This document shows positions 16,651 to 25,173 of a stretch of 51,090 nucleotides of DNA, piece after piece. The translations under genes were made by a program, and so were the position numbers. This DNA is from JBBDMW01 sp040878005. GTDB lineage: Bacteria; Chloroflexota; Dehalococcoidia; Lucifugimonadales; Lucifugimonadaceae. The DNA lies in assembly GCA_040878005.1 (NCBI GenBank), contig JBBDMW010000066.1, positions 1 through 51,090 of the forward strand. Reading direction: 5' to 3'. The notes beneath the pieces are model-generated. The model made no database searches and was not told where the DNA came from. It saw nothing but the letters and a program-made list of their open reading frames with translations. Each line of letters opens with the position of its first letter. Within the stretch, counting starts at the first letter, position 1.

Positions 16651-17298
16651 TCAGCCCATGTACCGCCACACCGCCATTACCCGGCTCAGCACCTCCACGC
16701 GTTCTGCGGGCACGATGATCGGCTTCATCTGCGTGTTGGCCGGCTCCAGCCGTACCGTTGGCCCCTCTGAATAGAAACGCTTCAGAGTTGTCTCGTCATC
16801 TGGCAGGATGCGCACAGCGGCCATTTGCCCGTTGTTCACCTGGTTGGCGGCCTGCATGATCACGAGGTCCCCGTCACCGATCAGCGCATCGATCATCGAG
16901 TCGCCCTTGACGCGCAGAGCGTATACACCATTGCTGCCGCCCACGATGGTTTGCGGAAGGTCTATGGTTTCCTGCGCATCCACATCAGAGAACGACTCAG
17001 ATGTGGGCAGCGGGAATGGAGCGCCTGCCGCAATGGTTCCCATAAGCGGCACCGCGATCATCTCCGGCTCCGACCGCGATGACCTTGCACCGACCAATTC
17101 AAGTCCGCGTGAAACTTCGGCGTCCCTGCGGATCATGCCCGACCTCTTGAGTACATCCAGGTTGTACGCCACCACGGAGGTGGAGCTTATTTCACAGCCC
17201 TTCTGGATGTCCCGTACTGTCGGCGGGTAGGCGTGTTCGTCTATGAACTCTTCTATAAAAGAGAGTATTGCCTGTTGTCGCTCCGAGAGCTTTCTCAC
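16651..17298 (-). CDS. lexA: LexA SOS repressor
   Basis: 215 residues from GTG 17298 (reading VRKLSERQQAILSF). An upstream in-frame extension to 17397 is unlikely. The N-terminal winged helix includes PPTVRDIQKGCEISSTSVVA. The self-cleavage site Ala-Gly is at residues 91-92 (TIAAGAP), the catalytic Ser at 134 (KGDSMIDALIGDGDLVIM) and Lys at 173 (TLKRF), so RecA-stimulated autoproteolysis should work. Two imperfect GAAC-N4-GTTC boxes upstream suggest autoregulation, and a perfect box lies before the phage packaging genes at 48498. AGGAAAGG precedes the start. Confidence 0.96.
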   Translation of the reverse strand: MRKLSERQQAILSFIEEFIDEHAYPPTVRDIQKGCEISSTSVVAYNLDVLKRSGMIRRDAEVSRGLELVGARSSRSEPEMIAVPLMGTIAAGAPFPLPTSESFSDVDAQETIDLPQTIVGGSNGVYALRVKGDSMIDALIGDGDLVIMQAANQVNNGQMAAVRILPDDETTLKRFYSEGPTVRLEPANTQMKPIIVPAERVEVLSRVMAVWRYMG

Positions 17299-17372
17299 TG
17301 GTGACTGCCTTTCCTTGTCCCCTGTGCGTGCCACTCCGCCCGGTGCAAATTTTACCGAGGCGCAAAGCAAAC

Positions 17373-17409
17373 GCACGCATGTTCTATAGCTTATCAAGGA
17401 CTTTTGTTC
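17373..17409 (-). promoter_or_regulatory. Two candidate LexA boxes upstream of lexA
   Basis: On the minus strand, GAACAAAAGTCC (17398-17409) and GAACATGCGTGC (17373-17384) each match seven of the eight arm positions of the GAAC-N4-GTTC box used by Gram-positive-type LexA. They lie 75-112 bases upstream of the GTG start, where autoregulatory operators are expected. The box type is borrowed from other phyla. Confidence 0.45.
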
Positions 17410-17543
17410 GTGTCAACGTTCCGTGGCACACGGTTACGTGTATCAGGCCAAAAAACGGCTGTTCTGTCGGCCAAATACCTTGAAATTGGTGCGTTGGGAA
17501 CGGGCGTCGTCGGCCCGGGCCATGCGCTGAATTGGAGCCGGGG

Positions 17544-18290
17544 CTAGCCGCAGCCCGGCGGGTAGCTCTTCTGGCTGACGGTGACGCCTGAAGGATCGAT
17601 CAGCCCCGCTGTATCGGGATTCGTATTGTTCCAGATGGCGTTGCCATAGTCGTATGAGAAGCCGCCATGCTCCGGGTGAACCTGGTTGGTGTACACACGG
17701 ACGGACTCTCCGGGGCCGACCATGTACGACGGGAATGTGAACGTGGGGTAGCCCGTGGTGATGTCCTGAAGTCTCCAATCCATCAACTGAACTGCGCCGG
17801 GCCCGTCGTTACGGATGTGAACGTACTCATCTGCATCACGTGGCGCTTCGCCCTGGAACTGCACGCACTCGATCACAAGCAGCGCCTGGGAAGACACAGG
17901 GGTCTCGGTGGGGACAACTGTGGCTGTCGCAGCAACAGTTGGAGATGGCGTTGGTGAAACAGGCAGCGTCGTTCCCAGCAGGTATGGCGTTGCGGTGGGC
18001 GAGGCCGCTATAGGGGGCGTGTTTGTTGCTACGGGCGATTCAAGTCCGGTGCTCTCTCCGCCCGGGCCATAGGATGGCGTCGGCACGGACGTTGGCGCTC
18101 CGGTGTTGACTGTGGCCTCACTGGTTGGCAGCGCGTGACTGGTAGGTGTGGCCGTGGAATCTTCGCTGAAGACTTCAACCGGCCGTTCGACTGCGGAGCA
18201 TGAGAGCAGCACGGCCGCAGCAGTCAACACGCCGGCGCAGACCAGGGCGTTGACCGGGCGGTGAAGGATTGATCGGACGTGCTGATACAT
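17544..18290 (-). CDS. Secreted lamin-tail-domain lipoprotein
   Basis: 248 residues. The signal peptide ends in a lipobox (VLLSC), giving a lipid-anchored extracytoplasmic protein. About 100 residues of Thr/Pro/Ser-rich linker follow. The C-terminal domain, from VIECVQFQG on, carries EYVHIRNDGPGAVQLMDWRL, FPSYMVGPGESVRVYTN and WNNTNPDTAGLIDPSG, which are the strand signatures of the lamin-tail (LTD) Ig-like fold. In bacteria these domains are often attached to surface nucleases or adhesive proteins, but no catalytic domain is present here. Its partner is unknown. Confidence 0.82.
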   Translation of the reverse strand: MYQHVRSILHRPVNALVCAGVLTAAAVLLSCSAVERPVEVFSEDSTATPTSHALPTSEATVNTGAPTSVPTPSYGPGGESTGLESPVATNTPPIAASPTATPYLLGTTLPVSPTPSPTVAATATVVPTETPVSSQALLVIECVQFQGEAPRDADEYVHIRNDGPGAVQLMDWRLQDITTGYPTFTFPSYMVGPGESVRVYTNQVHPEHGGFSYDYGNAIWNNTNPDTAGLIDPSGVTVSQKSYPPGCG

Positions 18291-18390
18291 GTCGGCGTGC
18301 TGCGGCGTTCACGGCGGCGTACTGCAAAGGTTGCCGACAGACCATAACAGCCGCTGCGATGCTCCGCAGCTACATCTTCAGCCGGTGGGA

Positions 18391-18882
18391 TCAGTGCCCG
18401 TGATCGTGCGAATCGTGAGGATGGTCCGGGTGGCTCTGCCCGAAGGAGATGCCTTCGAGGCGCTTGGGAGGCGCTCCCGGGTCCTCCGCCTGGCCAAACG
18501 CCAGGTAGTGGGGCGGCTCACCTTCAAATACGAGGTAGGCGCTCAATTTTGGCGACAGCGACTCATGGCCGCCGAACCATACGACTGTTGGACCGTCGAT
18601 AAGCGTCACGGGACCGCCCTGTGCCTCCCGCTTCACATCCGTCTGCACAGGGCCGCCGCCGGGAGGGCCGACGCCCCACAGCTTTGCACCCTGGAAGTCA
18701 GCAGGCAGCACAAAACGCCAGCGCGGCAGCAGCCCGCGCCACGGCGACACCTCAACGGCGACGCGTTCAGGAACACCATCGAACGGGTGGTGGATCTTCC
18801 AGTTGTAGGCGGTCGGGGGATCGCCGGGACGCCCAACCGCATGGGTCTGAGCGTGTTCGTGGTGGTCTTGCGGGCCAGCCAC
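18391..18882 (-). CDS. Hypothetical protein with His-rich ends
   Basis: 163 residues from GTG 18882, 14 bases after the rpsT stop, so probably co-transcribed with rpsT. The N-terminus (GPQDHHEHAQTHAVG) and the end (HPDHPHDSHDHGH) are histidine-rich, which suggests metal binding. The middle, with PRWRFVLPADFQGAKLWGVG, VTLIDGPTVVWFGG and LSAYLVFEGEPPHYLAFGQ, reads like a small beta-rich domain. There is no signal peptide or membrane segment. I do not recognise the family. A long frame on the opposite strand across this region is a shadow. Confidence 0.55.
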   Translation of the reverse strand: MAGPQDHHEHAQTHAVGRPGDPPTAYNWKIHHPFDGVPERVAVEVSPWRGLLPRWRFVLPADFQGAKLWGVGPPGGGPVQTDVKREAQGGPVTLIDGPTVVWFGGHESLSPKLSAYLVFEGEPPHYLAFGQAEDPGAPPKRLEGISFGQSHPDHPHDSHDHGH

Positions 18883-18896
18883 GTCCGGTATACCGC

Positions 18897-19160
18897 CTAC
18901 TCAGCCTGGGCGGCGCTGTTGAGACGGCGCGCCAGGCGAGACTTTCGCCGGGCGGCAGTGTTGCGGTGGATCACGCCCTTGGATGCGGCGCGGTCCAGCG
19001 CGCTGAATGCCTGCCTGAGCGCCGTTGCCGTCGATTCGGCTTCAGGCTCGCCTGAAACGGCAGCCCTGGCCCTGGTTACACGTGATCGCGTGAAGGAGCG
19101 GACCGCTTTGTTGCGCTCCGCCTTCCGGCGCTGCACCTTGAGGGTCTTCGCGCTGGGCAT
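18897..19160 (-). CDS. rpsT: 30S ribosomal protein S20
   Basis: 87 residues, a basic three-helix primary binder of 16S rRNA. MPSAKTLKVQRRKAERNKA at the start and KGVIHRNTAARRKSRLARRL at the end match S20. GGAGGAATAG directly precedes the ATG. A hairpin and T-run that ends the relA transcript lies just upstream. Confidence 0.96.
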   Translation of the reverse strand: MPSAKTLKVQRRKAERNKAVRSFTRSRVTRARAAVSGEPEAESTATALRQAFSALDRAASKGVIHRNTAARRKSRLARRLNSAAQAE

Positions 19161-19174
19161 CTATTCCTCCGGAC

Positions 19175-19210
19175 TAAAAAATCACAACCGGAAAGCGTTG
19201 GGCCTCCGGT
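19175..19210 (-). terminator. Rho-independent terminator after relA
   Basis: Read on the minus strand, ACCGGA (19210-19205) pairs with TCCGGT (19192-19187), followed shortly by a six-T run (19181-19176). It sits between the relA stop and the rpsT ribosome site. Confidence 0.6.
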
Positions 19211-19231
19211 ACAAGTAAAAGCTGGCGCGGC

Positions 19232-21436
19232 TCAGGGTCTGACCCCGTGCTCTGCCTGGCTGGCTCTGCTCACGTTGCGCACGCCGGGGATGGCCTCAAT
19301 GCGGGCAAACAACCGGCTCAACTGCTCAACCCCAGTAGTGTACACCGTAAGTGACACGGTGCAGGAATCGGTATGGGGCTCTTCCTCTGATGTCATTGAG
19401 TGAATGTTCACATGTTCGGCTGATACAACGTTCGTGATGTCACGCAGCAGGCCCACCCTGTCCACGGCATCAAGGACCAGGCGCGCCGGGTACATGCTGT
19501 CTGCGTGGCCCCACGCCACAGGCACGAGGCGGTCAGGCTCATCGGTGCCGCGCAGGTTGGGGCAGCTTCGGCGGTGCACAGTAACGCCGCGGCCGCGCGT
19601 CAGGTAGCCCACTATCTCATCGCCGTACACCGGGCTGCAGCACCTGGGGACCCTGGTAAGCAGGTCCTGGGCGCCCATCACAACTATGCCGGAGCCATTT
19701 ATCCCGTTCTCCAGAGGAGGAGGCGCAGCGTGTTGCTTTACCGGCATGGCTTCCCTGCGCCTCTGTCCCAGCTTCTCAGCTATCTGCGCTGTGCCAAGGT
19801 GACCGGTGCCAAGCGCCTCTGCCAGGTCATCCACGCTGTCAAAGCCCATCATCTCAGCGATGTCGGCGTCAGTGTCCGTGATGCCGTGCCTGCGCAGTTC
19901 CTTTCGGAGCTGGTCCCGGCCGCGCTGCACGTTGGCCCCGCGCTCCTGCTTGCGGAACCACGCACGCACCTTGGCGGTTGCGCCCGCTGTGGCCAGGTAC
20001 CCCAGGTTGGGGTTGAGCCAGTCAAGGCTGGGGCCGCGCGCCATGCGTGACTTGCGGATCTCTACGGTGTCGCCGTTGCGCAACTGCGTGTTCAGGGGCA
20101 CCAGCTTGCCGTTGACCATTGCGCCCACGCAGTTGTGGCCCAGTTCCGTGTGGATGCGATATGCGAAGTCCAGTGGCGTGGACCCTGCGGGAAGGTCCTT
20201 CACATCTCCGGCCGGCGTGTAAACGAAGACCTGGTCCTTCAGGATGTCCGTCTTCACTGAGTCCAGGTATTCCTGGTCGCCCGCCATCTCCCGCTGCCAT
20301 TCCAGCAGCTGCTTCAGCCACGAGAGCTTCTGCTCAAACTGGTCGTTCCCGGGGTTCCCGTGGTCGCCTTCCTTGTAGGCCCAGTGCGCCGCCACGCCAT
20401 CCTCGGCAAGGCGGTGCATCTCCTTGGTGCGTATCTGCACTTCCACCGGGTAGCCTTCATGACAGATGACTGACGTGTGCAGCGACTGGTACAGGTTTTC
20501 CTTCGGGCTGGCTATGTAGTCGTCGAACTCGCCAGGCACAGGCCGCCACATGCCATGCACCACGCCGAGGGCCTCGTAGCAGGCGGACACGCTGTCCACT
20601 ATCACACGGAGAGCGATCAGGTCATATATCTCGTCAAACTTCCGGCCCTGCGCCTCGTACCTGAGCATCTTGTTGTACGTGCTGAACAGGTGCTTTGGCC
20701 GGCCGTTGACAGTCGTGTTTACGCCGACTTCTCCCAGCGCCTCCTGGAGGGACGAAATGGCACGTTGGGTGTATGCCTCCCGCTCGGCCCGCTTCCGGTT
20801 GATTAACCGGGATATGGCCTTGTATTCCTTCGGCATCAGGTACCGGAAGGCTTCGTCTTCCAGCTTCCACTTGATGTCCGCCATGCCCAGCCTGTGAGCA
20901 AGGGGCGCGTATATATCCAGCGTCTCGCGCGCAATGCGTTGCTGACGGTCCGCCGGCAGGTACTGGAGGGTGCGCATGTTATGGAGCCGGTCAGCAAGCT
21001 TGATCAGCACAACGCGGACGTCTTCAGCCATCGCGACCAGCATCTTGCGAAGGCTTGCGGCCCTGGCTGCTTCCGGCAGCGGCTGCGAAGTATCGGCCTC
21101 GTCGTCGCTGGCCAGCAGGTCCATCCGTTTCAACTTGGTGACGCCGTCCACCAATCGCGCCACGTCCCTGCCGTATCTATCCTCGAGCTCCTTGAACTGC
21201 ACGCCGCAGTCTTCCATCACGTCATGCAGCAGGGCCGCCGCGATGGTGGTGGAGTCCAGGTGCATCGCCGCCAGGTGCTCGGCGGTCGCAAGGGGGTGCT
21301 CTATATACGGTTCGCCAGACTGGCGTCGCTGCTGTGAATGTGCCTGTGTGGCGTGATCAAGCGCAGATTGAACAAACTGCACCCGGTCTGGCGGCAGGTA
21401 TGACTTGACGGTTTCGAGAAGGGCTGCTGCTGGCAT
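19232..21436 (-). CDS. relA: Bifunctional (p)ppGpp synthetase/hydrolase, RelA/SpoT homologue
   Basis: 734 residues with full long-RSH architecture. The HD hydrolase is near residues 45-160: AALLHDVMED with His71-Asp72, and IKLADRLHNMRTL. The synthetase is near 240-370: KFDEIYDLIALRVI and FDDYIASPKENLYQSLHT. The TGS domain (VFVYTPAGDVKDLPAGSTPLDFAYRIH), a helical/zinc-finger-like RIS region with RCCSPVYGDEIVGY, and a C-terminal ACT domain follow. Both catalytic halves keep key residues, so it should make and degrade the stringent alarmone in response to amino-acid starvation. A terminator separates it from rpsT downstream. Confidence 0.95.
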   Translation of the reverse strand: MPAAALLETVKSYLPPDRVQFVQSALDHATQAHSQQRRQSGEPYIEHPLATAEHLAAMHLDSTTIAAALLHDVMEDCGVQFKELEDRYGRDVARLVDGVTKLKRMDLLASDDEADTSQPLPEAARAASLRKMLVAMAEDVRVVLIKLADRLHNMRTLQYLPADRQQRIARETLDIYAPLAHRLGMADIKWKLEDEAFRYLMPKEYKAISRLINRKRAEREAYTQRAISSLQEALGEVGVNTTVNGRPKHLFSTYNKMLRYEAQGRKFDEIYDLIALRVIVDSVSACYEALGVVHGMWRPVPGEFDDYIASPKENLYQSLHTSVICHEGYPVEVQIRTKEMHRLAEDGVAAHWAYKEGDHGNPGNDQFEQKLSWLKQLLEWQREMAGDQEYLDSVKTDILKDQVFVYTPAGDVKDLPAGSTPLDFAYRIHTELGHNCVGAMVNGKLVPLNTQLRNGDTVEIRKSRMARGPSLDWLNPNLGYLATAGATAKVRAWFRKQERGANVQRGRDQLRKELRRHGITDTDADIAEMMGFDSVDDLAEALGTGHLGTAQIAEKLGQRRREAMPVKQHAAPPPLENGINGSGIVVMGAQDLLTRVPRCCSPVYGDEIVGYLTRGRGVTVHRRSCPNLRGTDEPDRLVPVAWGHADSMYPARLVLDAVDRVGLLRDITNVVSAEHVNIHSMTSEEEPHTDSCTVSLTVYTTGVEQLSRLFARIEAIPGVRNVSRASQAEHGVRP

Positions 21437-21615
21437 GCCGTTGAACTCAGTGAGGAGAGGCGAGGGTTCGTCATCCGGTCATGTGCGAAGCGTGAGACCG
21501 GCTTATCTCGATGATACTCGCAGTCCTTGAGGGGTACCAACGATAAACACCGTCACCACAGAGTGAATCCGGGTATCAATTGTGGCTCGCGGGGTGCGTT
21601 CATACAGTAATACGC

Positions 21616-22665
21616 TCAATCCCGCCACTCCGACTCAAGTATTCGCGCAACCTCGTCCCGCTCGAAAACCGGGATAGGCCGCCTGCTGTCTCCGTCCAGG
21701 ATCACAAGGCCGTTTCCAGGCGCTGTGGCTGCGCCAATCACGGCGGCGTCTATTCCGGCTGACCTCAGGCTTCGCAGGACGCCGTCTGCCTCGGCCGGGC
21801 TGGCGGCCAGTAGCAGCGCGCCTGATGCGATCAGTCCCCACGGGTCAACCCCCAGCGCACCGCATATTGCCGTGGTCTCAGCAAAAACGTGCACGGCGCC
21901 TGGATCTATCTCGATGCCGATTCCCGAGGCCTCCGCCAGTTCCGCAAGGGCTGTAGCCAGGCCGCCCTCCGTGGGGTCATGCATGGCGGTCACCCCGTGA
22001 GCGGCGCGGGCAGCCCTGGAGTCCGGCACCACGGAGATGCCCGGATCAAACAGAAAACCCGCGGCCCGTTCGATGATCGCTGCGTCCAGCCCCGACGATG
22101 ACAGCCGCTCTCCAGCCTCGCGGGCCAGAATGGCCGTGCCCTCTATGGCAATGCCCTTGGTGAGAATGATGACATCGCCGGGAGATGCGCCCGAGGTGTG
22201 TATCGCCCCGCTGGCATTGACCTCGCCCAGCATGGTCCCGCAGATGATGGGCCTTGGCATCCCCACCGTGATCTCAGTGTGGCCGCCCACCAGCGTCACG
22301 CCCAGCCCGGCCGCCGCGTCACGCAACTGGGTGAAGATGTGCTCGGCAGTCTCAGCAGGAGCGCCCTCCGGCAGCAGCACCGTTGCAAGGAACCACTTGG
22401 GCTCGCCGCCGCACGCCGCCACGTCGTTGGCATTGACCTGTACTGCGTACCAGCCCGCAAGGTCACTGGCGAAGGTAACCGGATCAGACTTGGCGATCAG
22501 CGTCGTTGCGCCGAACGATATGAGAGCGGCATCTTCGCCTACGCCCGGCCCGAGCAGGACCCGTGGGTCGTCCCGCTGGATGTCAGCCAGCATTCTCCGC
22601 AGGTGGCCGGCCGGCAGCTTGCCAGCCTTCAGGCGCTGGGGCGTTGATTGATTTGCTCCGGTCAT
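21616..22665 (-). CDS. AIR synthase-related (HypE/ThiL/SelD-fold) protein
   Basis: 349 residues from ATG 22665. An in-frame extension to 22893 lacks family character. The fold is the PurM/HypE ATP-binding type: GPGVGEDAALISF, IAKSDPVTFASDLAGWYAVQVNAND split over the dimer interface, GLGVTLVGGHTEIT, and MHDPTEGGLATALAELA. HypE proteins end in a catalytic cysteine, but this one ends ILESEWRD, so it is probably not a hydrogenase-maturation enzyme. No hydrogenase genes are nearby. ThiL-like or an uncharacterised HypE-like group remain possible. The substrate is unknown. Confidence 0.82.
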   Translation of the reverse strand: MTGANQSTPQRLKAGKLPAGHLRRMLADIQRDDPRVLLGPGVGEDAALISFGATTLIAKSDPVTFASDLAGWYAVQVNANDVAACGGEPKWFLATVLLPEGAPAETAEHIFTQLRDAAAGLGVTLVGGHTEITVGMPRPIICGTMLGEVNASGAIHTSGASPGDVIILTKGIAIEGTAILAREAGERLSSSGLDAAIIERAAGFLFDPGISVVPDSRAARAAHGVTAMHDPTEGGLATALAELAEASGIGIEIDPGAVHVFAETTAICGALGVDPWGLIASGALLLAASPAEADGVLRSLRSAGIDAAVIGAATAPGNGLVILDGDSRRPIPVFERDEVARILESEWRD

Positions 22666-23484
22666 ACCGCCCCAACGATACTCTTCCATCGCACGTGAAG
22701 TTGCGGCTGCTGAGCAGGCGTCTGAGACGCTGACGCAGGAGGGCCGTTCATAATTTTGCCTGCTCAGGCCAGACGATGACGATAAGGAGGATATACGCCT
22801 ATCGGGACTGGCTCCCACTCTTGGACATCCGACCAGGCGGGACCGGCTAAGTAAGTATCGAAGAATCTGTAACGCCCAAACCTTAGTCGCCAAAACGAAA
22901 AGGCATCCGGCCCACTGTAGCCGGCCACGACTATGACAATCGCCCCTTCCAAGGGCGCATACAGGTATGCCATGGGCACGTCAGTCGAGTAAGCGCACGT
23001 TCGGGCGACTCCTCAAGGAAAGCCGCAGATTGGAGTGCCACTGCTACAGTGGATTGGAGAAGGTTGCGGACTACTGCTTGATGTCGTTAGCCGTGATGTA
23101 GGCGATGGTACTGGTTAAAATTACGGGTTCAGGAGAACTGTGGGCATGTCGAAGGGCGGTTGCATAGCTGGGATACGCAGGTATCCTTTCCCAACCCACC
23201 AAGTGACGCGTACGGGCGAGATCAAGCGATTTGCATTACTACGTGTCACCACTCATCAGAACTCAGTAGTGACACGATACATAGGAATTATGTACAACTT
23301 GAACATATGGTACGGGTATACCCAACTGACACTGAACATCCGGTGAAAACCTGACAACGCGGCACTAGTACGGGCTTGAAGGTTTACCACCGGCGCTGCA
23401 AGAATGCGCCGCATCTCGACGGAGCAAAGAGCGAGCCAGTCGGCCGGTCTACGGGAAACGGTCGCCAGCAGGGAGACTAAAGCA
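22666..23484. other. AT-richer non-coding stretch upstream of the dGTPase module
   Basis: About 820 bases with no convincing gene and, by eye, more A+T than its neighbours. A minus-strand frame at 22764-22979 (71 residues, aromatic-rich) might be a remnant but has no ribosome site. Structures seen are an imperfect 11-bp inverted repeat GTGTCACCACT (23243-23253) / AGTAGTGACAC (23265-23275), and GGGTATACCC at 23314-23323. Either could be an operator or an RNA stem for the genes downstream. Confidence 0.5.
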
Positions 23485-23709
23485 GTGAGCATCGAGGAGA
23501 TAGCGAAGCAGATTCTCGAGATCGTTCGGGACAGCGATCCCTCCCCTAATCACCTTTCGGAGTCTTTGCACACTTTGATTCACGAAAAGAACCTTGACCC
23601 CAGGGAAGTCGACCAGGCAATGTGGAAGTTGGCGAAGGACGGGCGAATAACTCTTGATGCACGTTCACGCGTAGTTGTAAGCGACGAAGAGCGGGTTTTA
23701 ACACGCTGA
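23485..23709 (+). CDS. Small winged-helix-like protein upstream of dGTPase
   Basis: 74 residues from GTG 23485, with GGGAG nine bases upstream. A frame open back to 23404 is less well supported. Helices SIEEIAKQILEIVRDSD and PREVDQAMWKLAKDGRITLD, followed by a short SRVVVS strand pair, suggest a winged-helix DNA- or protein-binding fold (inference). It ends 24 bases before the dGTPase gene, so the two probably share a transcript. Possible roles are repressor of, or accessory factor to, the dGTPase. I do not recognise a named family. Confidence 0.6.
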   Translation: MSIEEIAKQILEIVRDSDPSPNHLSESLHTLIHEKNLDPREVDQAMWKLAKDGRITLDARSRVVVSDEERVLTR

Positions 23710-23733
23710 TCGGTAGGCAGTCGCGGTGCGTAG

Positions 23734-25098
23734 GTGGAGCAATTGAGTCCGTATCAGCCGTTGGAACGTTTCCATTCCACGGCGAAGGGACACCGTGATC
23801 AGCGATCAGAAACCGCAAGAGATCGTGACCGCATTCTCTATAGTTCTGCCTTCAAGCGCTTGGGCGGCGTGACTCAGGTCGCGGCGGCTGGCGAACACCA
23901 CGTATTCCACAATCGACTTACGCACACCTTGAAGGTGGGACAGATTGCACGCCGAACGGCAGAGTACCTTGCCAAAACTGCGCCTGAGCTTGCAGACGCG
24001 GTTGGTTCGGTCGACCCGGAGGCAGCTGAAGCAGCCGCGTTCGCACACGACCTGGGCCATCCACCGTTTGGCCACATAGCCGAAGAACGACTGCAACAGT
24101 TGCTGATATGCCGCAACGTTGTTGATGGTTTCGAAGGAAACCCTCAGTCATTCCGTATCGTCACTAAGCTTGCGATGCGGCATGAAGATTCGCCCGGCCT
24201 GAACCTGACGAGGTCGACGCTAAATGGCATATTGAAGTATCCATGGTTGAGATCATCAAACAAGACCGACTACGGCTACCGCAAATGGGGGGCGTACTCC
24301 ACGGAGCAAGAACAATTCGAATGGGCACGGGCTGAAGTTCCGACCGGAAATAAACGAACCGCAGAAGCCGAGATTATGGATTGGGCCGACGACATAGCGT
24401 ATTCGGTCCACGACGTGGAAGACTTCTTCCGAGCGCGGCTCATACCTTTGGATCGTCTCATGGGGGATTCTGACGAACAAAACAGGTTCTTGGAGTCAAT
24501 CCCGGAATCGCGAAGACGACGGGGTATGCCGGAAGAACAGGTATCGGTGAAGGAAGAGGAACGGGAGGCATTCGTAAGGTTCTTGACTTACCTGAAGTTG
24601 TCCCACGCTGAGCTGAGACGGCCGTTCGCTGACACGCTGATGCAGCGTGCCCAGATTCGAGCGATGACATCTTGGTTGATCGGCCGATACATACAAGAAG
24701 GAATAGCGCTTCAAGACCCTCAATCGTCTGAAGATGGCAGATGTGTTGTGATCGAACCCAACTACCGGTATGAGATTGGCGTTCTTAAAGAACTGACATG
24801 GGTATACGTGATAGACAGCCCATCGCTAGCCACACAGCAACGCGGTCAACGAGCTGTTATAGAAGGTCTTTTTAAAGCCTATTACTCTGAATTGAAGGCA
24901 GGCAGAGAGTCGATACTTCCCGCACGGTTCAGAGAGTACCTGACGGAGGCTGAAAAGAACGGAGCAGATCCTGATCAAGAACGACCAAGGGTCGTGGCTG
25001 ACCTAATCGCCGGCATGACAGAGGCACAGGCACTGGAAATACATGGGCGTCTAATAGGGACGCGCCCCGGAATGTTGATCGACTCCGTTCTCATGTAG
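23734..25098 (+). CDS. dgt: Deoxyguanosinetriphosphate triphosphohydrolase-like HD protein
   Basis: 454 residues, GTG start. It hydrolyses dNTPs to nucleosides and triphosphate. The HD metal site is complete: H in NRLTHTLKVGQIAR, AAAFAHDLGHPPFGHIAEE, FEGNPQSFRIVTKL, and the final Asp in MDWADDIAYSVHDVEDFF. The N-terminal RSETARDRDRILYSSAFKRL matches bacterial dGTPases. Codon use and composition look more AT-rich than flanking genes, suggesting transfer. dGTPases can serve nucleotide-pool control or phage defence by depleting dNTPs. The small partner gene and island context make defence worth considering, but nothing here proves it. Confidence 0.9.
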   Translation: MEQLSPYQPLERFHSTAKGHRDQRSETARDRDRILYSSAFKRLGGVTQVAAAGEHHVFHNRLTHTLKVGQIARRTAEYLAKTAPELADAVGSVDPEAAEAAAFAHDLGHPPFGHIAEERLQQLLICRNVVDGFEGNPQSFRIVTKLAMRHEDSPGLNLTRSTLNGILKYPWLRSSNKTDYGYRKWGAYSTEQEQFEWARAEVPTGNKRTAEAEIMDWADDIAYSVHDVEDFFRARLIPLDRLMGDSDEQNRFLESIPESRRRRGMPEEQVSVKEEEREAFVRFLTYLKLSHAELRRPFADTLMQRAQIRAMTSWLIGRYIQEGIALQDPQSSEDGRCVVIEPNYRYEIGVLKELTWVYVIDSPSLATQQRGQRAVIEGLFKAYYSELKAGRESILPARFREYLTEAEKNGADPDQERPRVVADLIAGMTEAQALEIHGRLIGTRPGMLIDSVLM

Positions 25099-25173
25099 CC
25101 TGCAATCAGGAGATGTTCCAGTTTCGCAACCAGCTGCCGGAATCATGAACGCCTCTCCCAACTCAGGAAGACG

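Noticed and set aside
18289..19218. 309-codon plus-strand frame
   Set aside because: Antisense to rpsT and the His-rich protein; its translation has no protein family character.
22764..22979. 71-residue minus-strand frame with an aromatic-rich sequence
   Set aside because: It looks faintly protein-like but lacks a ribosome site and family similarity I can name; kept only as a possible remnant in the intergenic note.
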